A stretch of 5,395 nucleotides of DNA from Caldilinea sp. CFX5 (lineage in GTDB: Bacteria; Chloroflexota; Anaerolineae; Caldilineales; Caldilineaceae): positions 1 to 5,395 of the forward strand of contig QWII01000199.1 in NCBI GenBank assembly GCA_021405325.1, given 5' to 3'. Within the stretch, counting starts at the first letter, position 1. Every line of letters begins with the position of its first letter. A model generated the notes under the pieces. It had not been told where the DNA came from and did not search any database. It worked only from the letters and a program-made list of their open reading frames with translations. Below, in pieces: positions 1-3,555 of the stretch. The position numbers and the translations under genes are program-made.

Positions 1-138
1 AGCCACATCGGCATTGGTTTCGTATAAGGCGTGCGCCTGGGCGCTGCGTTGTCCGGGCAGCGCCTGAGCGCCGAAACCTGCTAACCACAGGAGGGCGCAG
101 CAGAGCAAAGCCGACAACATGATTATCTGAGAACGCAT
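1..138 (-). CDS. N-terminus of an exported protein of unknown function (runs off the left edge)
   Basis: Only the first 46 codons are visible and the reading frame is still open at the window edge. The product starts MRSQIIMLSALLCCALLWLA and continues through GFGAQALPGQ, which is a typical Sec signal peptide: one Arg near the start, a long Leu/Ala/Cys/Ile hydrophobic core, and an A-Q-A signal peptidase I site at residues 24-26. The two Cys in the core are not followed by a lipobox arrangement, so a lipoprotein is unlikely. The ATG at 138 is preferred because a strong purine-rich Shine-Dalgarno (GGAGGAAGGA, 153-144) sits 5 nt upstream; a second in-frame ATG at residue 7 lacks such a site. The mature part (LPGQRSAQAHALYETNADVA) is too short to assign to a family. 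It is codirectional with the two modular surface proteins upstream, separated by 347 bp. Export is well supported; function is unknown. Confidence 0.75.
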   Translation of the reverse strand, partial: MRSQIIMLSALLCCALLWLAGFGAQALPGQRSAQAHALYETNADVA

Positions 139-143
139 GAAGA

Positions 144-153
144 TCCTTCCTCC
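144..153 (-). promoter_or_regulatory. Shine-Dalgarno of the left-edge gene
   Basis: On the minus strand GGAGGAAGGA lies 5 nt before the ATG at 138. It fixes that ATG as the start. Confidence 0.7.
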
Positions 154-209
154 CTAACAGAAGTAAAGCGATAACACACCAACTGATTCAAAGTAAAAGT
201 TTTATTTAT

Positions 210-234
210 TTACATGTAAGAAAGTTCATATGAA
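210..234. promoter_or_regulatory. Two tandem 10-bp palindromes, possible operator
   Basis: TTACATGTAA (210-219) and TTCATATGAA (225-234) are both perfect dyads, with centres 15 bp apart. They cover the proposed -10 box and start point of the left-edge gene, where a dimeric repressor would act. The binding protein is unknown. Confidence 0.35.
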
Positions 235-252
235 ATGAGGAATAAGTGGCAA
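225..252 (-). promoter_or_regulatory. Candidate sigma-70-type promoter for the left-edge gene
   Basis: On the minus strand TTGCCA (252-247, five of six matches to TTGACA) is followed after 16 nt by TATGAA (230-225, four of six matches to TATAAT). Initiation would fall near 218, giving a 5' leader of roughly 80 nt before the ATG at 138. The -10 box lies inside one perfect palindrome and a second palindrome covers the expected start site. The match is moderate and AT-rich DNA gives such hits by chance. Confidence 0.35.
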
Positions 253-376
253 TTGTGGTCGGTCAGTTGGGTGAATGTTTTATGAATAGGACATACGTAG
301 GCTCATCGGCCGCGCATCCGCAGCAGATGGGTGGCTGTCCGTTATGCGCCCAACGCTGCATAAGTTGTCAGTGACA

Positions 377-407
377 AGAAGGAGGAGGCAAATTGTCTCC
401 TCCTTCT
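377..407 (-). terminator. Stem-loop, candidate terminator of the 848-residue protein gene
   Basis: An 11-bp perfect stem (377-387 with 397-407) encloses a 9-nt loop, 78 nt beyond the stop codon at 486. One arm is purely purine (AGAAGGAGGAG on the plus strand). No U-tract follows on either strand, so it is not a textbook intrinsic terminator; it could act as a U-less terminator or an mRNA 3'-end stabiliser. Two more small dyads adjoin it, TTGTCAGTGACAA (365-377) and TTATGC...GCATAA (342-363). Confidence 0.5.
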
Positions 408-485
408 CATCCGACTTAAACCGGGTCAGCAAGTGATAGAACAGGCCAAACCACACCTAGCGTCACCGGTTCTACCACAGTGGTT

Positions 486-3032
486 CTAGCGTTGGATGTA
501 CGGCAAGAGTTGCTTGTAGATCTTGCTCGCCGCTTCGCCGATTTGCACGGAACCATCGGTGACGGCGACCGGCACATCAACACCCTCAGCGCTGCCCAGC
601 GAAGATTCGACCAAGGTGACAGATGCTTGATCGGCATCCGCATCCTGGCGCACCGTTAGGGCAACCGAGGCGAGTTCACCATCACTGACAACATCCGTCG
701 CAAGGGCAAACTCAAGGCGGCTCTCCGCCGCATTGTAGACCACGGAAGCGAAGGCGCTCGCCGCCACATTCAGGCGCACAGCATCGGGAATGCCATCACC
801 GTTGGCGTCGCTGGCGTCGAAGCTCAGTTGGTCGCCATCGAAGTCAAGGGCAAAGGCGGCCGCGCTCACGGCATGACCGTTCGCCTTCAGGGTCACAGGG
901 ACATTCACCACGTTGCCACGGGCAGCCTTCACCCCGCCGGCAACGGCCAGTTGGGCGGCGTCACTGCTACCGGCTGCCATAACCGCGGTGCAGGTCGCAG
1001 CCGGGTTGAACATCTTGACCGCCGTGCAGGATAGATCCGATGCATTGACAAACATATCTGCATTGGAGTTACAGCCATAAGGGCTGTAAGCGTAGGTGCC
1101 CAGGTCGGTGTCATACCAGTTGCTGCCGGCCGGCAGATCGAAGAGTTCCAACGCCGTCGCCGTCAGGTCGGCGCCACCGAGGCGACCATCCTTGTTGCAG
1201 TCACCCAGGGCGACCGGGCTGCCATTGGATGCCAGATCACGGCCCAGCACCAAAGTGACCACGGCTTTGTCTGTTAACGCCCCGGCCGGGTCATTATCGG
1301 TCAGGGTATAGGTGAAGACATCGGTCGTGGCCTTGGGGTTGGTCGGCACATAGAGGACGCTCAAGCCCTGGTTGGTCGTTGTGCCGGAGATGCCATTGGT
1401 CACCGACTGGATACTGCAATTGGCGCAGAGGGCCGCGCCATCCGGATCACTGTCATTGGTGAGCAATGTTGTGATCACTTTGCGCCCACGGATAACGATG
1501 GCGGGAGCATCATCATTGGCGATCGGCGCCACGTTCACTTTGGTGATCTGGATCGGGAAGGTCTTGGTGAAGATGCCGCCATAGGTGTCCGTGGTTTGGA
1601 TAACCAGGTTGTAGGTGCCGGGGGCCAGGCCAGCATTCAGAAGTTGCAATTCATTGCCGAAAGCAATGGTAAAGTTAGCCGTGATCGGCACAGTAGCATA
1701 GGTGTGCGTATCGCCTGCATCCGGATCCGTGGTCGACAGCGTGCCAATGAATTTGGGTGTTGTCGGGCCTTGCGGTACGCTGCTGTTGGAGAGCGCAATG
1801 TTGGTCGGTTTCTGGTTTGCGCCACCAACCGAAGTGGTCTTATCTTGCGCGGCCGCGCCCGGAATTGGCGCACCGGTTGGACCACCAAAGAAATCATTCT
1901 TCAAATCAAAGGTCTGATTGGCAGCGCCGCAGGTCGTGCTGGCTTTGAACTGGATCGTCGCAATGACACGGGTCGGTGTGCCAGAGCCGGCTAAAATGCC
2001 GCCGGTGACTGAGGCAAGCGAGAAGCGCAATTCTTCGGGGCCAAGACCGGCGCCGGTATCCAGATCGGCCTTCAGGAAGTAGAAGTTGGGCAGACCGAAG
2101 TTGCTCGTTGCATCATCTTCCAACGCATCCACGGCGCGACGGGCATTGGTCGGGTTATCCGGATCGAGCAGACAAGCCGGATAAGCCAGGTCGAAATCAA
2201 CCGCAGCAACGTTTACATCCGGGCTGTTCAGGATCACATCGATTTTGAAGGTGTGATTGCTGAAGGCATAGGGTTCGCTCAAGCTCAGGAAAGGATTGCC
2301 CGGACAGCGCACCGTCACGCTGACCGTACCGGCGGCTTGCAGGCCACTGCCATCCTGCACCAGATAGGTGAAGGTGACAGGCGTCGCACTACAGAAATTG
2401 GCAACCGGCGTGTACCGGATTTGGCTGCCTTCGATCACGGCGGCGCCGCTTGGATTGGGCGTCGAAACGCTGCCGGCGACCAACGACCGCGAATCACCAG
2501 GTTCATTGGGGCCGCCATTATCGTTCGCCAACACGTCGATCAGGACGGACTGATTCTGGTTGGTTGTGGCGCTATCCGCACCGGCAACCGGACCATCATT
2601 GACCGCCGTAATGCTGACCGATACAGTGGCTTTGGCGCCGCAGACCACCGGTGTCGCAATGGTACAGAGCTGATACTCAAAGATCACTGCATCAGTGCGG
2701 TTTGCACCAGGAGTGTATTGAATCTTGTAGCTTCCCGTGCCGGCAGCATCGCGCGGTAGCAACTCAACAGCCGTACCATGAGCAGGGCCAGGGACAACAA
2801 TTGCCACCAAATAGCGATTGCCAGCATCAACCACGATACCTGTATCAATGGTAGTAGCCGTATCTTCCGGCGTCGTTTGGGTTTTGGCGACGGCGGCCGG
2901 CGGCGTTTGCGCGAAGACTGTACCGGCGCTCAGGATCATAAGCAGGAGGGTAGTTGCACAGATGACTGCCGCTACCACTGCTGTCGGATACTTGCTGCGG
3001 TCACGCAAGGTAGAAATTGCGTGTAAACTCAT
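486..3032 (-). CDS. Secreted multidomain cohesin/dockerin and cadherin-like surface protein (848 aa)
   Basis: A complete extracellular scaffold-type protein with no recognisable catalytic domain. Residues 1-41 are a Sec signal peptide (Arg/Lys-containing start, hydrophobic core about 18-38, cleavage after VFA). Then come Ig/cadherin-like (Big_9-type) domains at about 54-143 and 144-242, with the typical yTP...vtFtY...tvsvtv strands; cohesin-like A at 246-403; a cadherin-like repeat at 405-500 (DPDAGDTHTY core); a third Ig/cadherin-like domain at 501-597 (LTNDSDPDG); a dockerin-like module at 609-677; cohesin-like B at 690-832; and a tail ending IYKQLLPYIQR. The start ATG has a perfect GGAGGG Shine-Dalgarno 6 nt upstream. 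Cysteines occur as likely pairs (123/131, 214/243, 287/368), as expected for an exported protein. It lies 523 bp downstream of another cohesin-bearing gene on the same strand. Domain names are assigned from sequence pattern, not from a profile search. Likely role: cell-surface adhesion or scaffold assembly. Confidence 0.9.
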   Translation of the reverse strand: MSLHAISTLRDRSKYPTAVVAAVICATTLLLMILSAGTVFAQTPPAAVAKTQTTPEDTATTIDTGIVVDAGNRYLVAIVVPGPAHGTAVELLPRDAAGTGSYKIQYTPGANRTDAVIFEYQLCTIATPVVCGAKATVSVSITAVNDGPVAGADSATTNQNQSVLIDVLANDNGGPNEPGDSRSLVAGSVSTPNPSGAAVIEGSQIRYTPVANFCSATPVTFTYLVQDGSGLQAAGTVSVTVRCPGNPFLSLSEPYAFSNHTFKIDVILNSPDVNVAAVDFDLAYPACLLDPDNPTNARRAVDALEDDATSNFGLPNFYFLKADLDTGAGLGPEELRFSLASVTGGILAGSGTPTRVIATIQFKASTTCGAANQTFDLKNDFFGGPTGAPIPGAAAQDKTTSVGGANQKPTNIALSNSSVPQGPTTPKFIGTLSTTDPDAGDTHTYATVPITANFTIAFGNELQLLNAGLAPGTYNLVIQTTDTYGGIFTKTFPIQITKVNVAPIANDDAPAIVIRGRKVITTLLTNDSDPDGAALCANCSIQSVTNGISGTTTNQGLSVLYVPTNPKATTDVFTYTLTDNDPAGALTDKAVVTLVLGRDLASNGSPVALGDCNKDGRLGGADLTATALELFDLPAGSNWYDTDLGTYAYSPYGCNSNADMFVNASDLSCTAVKMFNPAATCTAVMAAGSSDAAQLAVAGGVKAARGNVVNVPVTLKANGHAVSAAAFALDFDGDQLSFDASDANGDGIPDAVRLNVAASAFASVVYNAAESRLEFALATDVVSDGELASVALTVRQDADADQASVTLVESSLGSAEGVDVPVAVTDGSVQIGEAASKIYKQLLPYIQR
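537..965 (-). other. Cohesin-like domain B (residues 690-832)
   Basis: It opens with LAVAGGVKAARGNVVNVPVTL, then AVSAAAFALDFDGDQLSF, a loop SDANGDGIPD, then SRLEFALAT, GELASVALTV and a closing DGSVQIG strand. The loop and preceding strand match the cohesin-like domain of the upstream protein at 12 of 19 positions (777-833 against 4906-4962), so the two are paralogous. Unlike domain A it has no cysteine. Confidence 0.7.
1002..1208 (-). other. Dockerin-like pair of calcium-binding loops (residues 609-677)
   Basis: The first loop is D611-x-N613-x-D615-G-x-x-G619-x-x-D622 (DCNKDGRLGGAD), followed by a helix-like LTATALELF. The second is N655-x-N657-x-D659-x-x-x-N663-x-x-D666 (NSNADMFVNASD), followed by LSCTAVKMF. 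This 12-residue loop plus F-helix, present twice, is the type I dockerin signature. The linker between the repeats is longer than usual (about 22 residues, aromatic-rich). Cys612, 654, 669 and 681 are in or next to the module and may pair. Dockerins bind cohesins, and cohesin-like modules flank this one. Confidence 0.75.
1824..2297 (-). other. Cohesin-like domain A (residues 246-403)
   Basis: It shows the cohesin plan: an opening strand (FLSLSEPYAFSNHTFKIDVIL), then VAAVDFDLAYPACLLD matching the family's 'v.g.dfdl.YDp..L' strand, a variable loop, LRFSLAS, then TRVIATIQFKASTTC. Cys287 and Cys368 sit where a disulfide could staple two strands, and the full cohesin-like domain of the upstream protein has Cys at both matching positions. 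A carbohydrate-binding-module fold is an alternative, as the two folds look alike at this level. Confidence 0.65.
2910..3032 (-). other. Signal peptide of the 848-residue protein
   Basis: Residues 1-41. R10, R12 and K14 form a positively charged n-region, 18-38 is an uninterrupted hydrophobic/small stretch, and V39-F40-A41 followed by QTPP fits a signal peptidase I site. The mature N-terminus is Gln/Pro/Thr-rich. Confidence 0.85.
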
Positions 3033-3038
3033 GAGTTT

Positions 3039-3044
3039 CCCTCC
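3039..3044 (-). promoter_or_regulatory. Shine-Dalgarno of the 848-residue protein gene
   Basis: GGAGGG on the minus strand, 6 nt before the ATG at 3032. It is near-ideal and settles the start codon. Confidence 0.8.
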
Positions 3045-3266
3045 AAAAGGTTAAAAAGATGGATGACAGGTTTCCCGTTGCCCAAAGGGCTATTGAGAAA
3101 CAAAACAACGAACAAACAACAGATGGGTATTACAGTGCTTGCCTTGATTGCGGGCTGTTCGGTCCACTGGGCTGACAGGATGGAGTGCAGCTATTTCAAT
3201 CTTTCTACCCTGGTTCAAATTGGGCCGAGAACAGCAATTGTGTCACCTCCCTATCGTACATTGTTG

Positions 3267-3323
3267 GGGCGTTCGCTTTAGGTGATTACGCGAGCCGTGC
3301 TTCGAGTGAACGCCTGGTTTTTT
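3267..3323 (+). terminator. Intrinsic-terminator-like hairpin reading on the plus strand
   Basis: Twelve contiguous pairs join 3267-3278 to 3304-3315 (three G-U, rest Watson-Crick; core GGCGTTC/GAACGCC). Two nucleotides later comes TTTTTT (3318-3323), continuing as ATTTATTTA. The loop is long, about 25 nt. This is the only hairpin in the window with a proper U-tract, and it faces the opposite way to all three genes. Confidence 0.5.
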
Positions 3324-3478
3324 ATTTATTTAGCCACTCTAGAAAAGGATTGGTGCATCTACGTGACTTTTCTAGCATTTATGATGAACGGAAGCACAGA
3401 CAATCATGCAGGAGAGCCATGAAGATCGTGTTGCTGCGTTTGTCGGCCCCGGTACATCCAACAAAAGGTGTTGCGAGC

Positions 3479-3534
3479 GGTAGGCAGAAGGCCCGGTGCT
3501 TGCCGTCAGCTACTGGTGTGGCCTTCTGCCTACC
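3479..3534 (-). terminator. Long perfect hairpin after the truncated cohesin protein gene
   Basis: A 15-bp perfect stem (3479-3493 with 3520-3534, arm GGTAGGCAGAAGGCC) has a 26-nt loop, starting 21 nt beyond the TAA at 3556-3558. There is no U-tract on the minus strand. The position suggests a transcript end, and it resembles the hairpin at 377-407 in having a purine-rich arm and no U-run. A dispersed REP-like repeat is an alternative. Confidence 0.5.
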
Positions 3535-3555
3535 CGTCCGTCGTCGCTAGTGCGC

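Larger units (their letters stand above)
139..485. other. Intergenic region between the 848-residue protein and the left-edge gene
   Basis: No convincing gene lies in these 347 bp. The part from about 180 to 300 is strongly AT-rich compared with the GC-rich coding DNA and holds a candidate minus-strand promoter and two palindromes for the left-edge gene. The part from 342 to 407 holds three inverted repeats placed side by side, likely at the 3' end of the 848-residue gene's transcript. A further 11-nt palindrome, ACCACAGTGGT (474-484), sits directly beyond the stop codon. Confidence 0.7.
3033..3555. other. Intergenic region between the two modular surface protein genes
   Basis: No convincing gene is seen in these 523 bp. 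From the upstream gene's stop going left there is a 15-bp hairpin (3479-3534), a 9-bp inverted repeat CTAGAAAAG/CTTTTCTAG (3339-3347 and 3367-3375), a plus-strand terminator-like hairpin with a T6 run (3267-3323), and then a leader of about 230 bp for the 848-residue gene. No minus-strand promoter stands out. Plus-strand open frames at 3063-3281 and 3185-3550 have no recognisable protein character. Confidence 0.65.

Noticed and set aside
341..354. GTTATGC/GCCCAAC resembling integron attC core boxes
   Set aside because: GTTATGC does not fully fit GTTRRRY, the boxes are adjacent rather than at the ends of a hairpin, and there is no integrase or cassette context.
2253..2759. 168-codon plus-strand open frame
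   Set aside because: It lies wholly inside the well-supported 848-residue gene in antisense, with Arg/Ala/Gly-rich composition typical of a reverse reading of GC-rich DNA.
3180..3260. Possible tRNA (GGTTCAAAT resembling a T-loop)
   Set aside because: The flanking bases cannot form the T stem and no anticodon or acceptor stem can be built around it.
3419..3550. 43-codon plus-strand frame starting MKIVLLRLSA with an AGGAG-like ribosome site
   Set aside because: The start context is fair, but half the peptide is encoded by the 15-bp hairpin and it resembles a translated palindromic repeat. No family character is seen.
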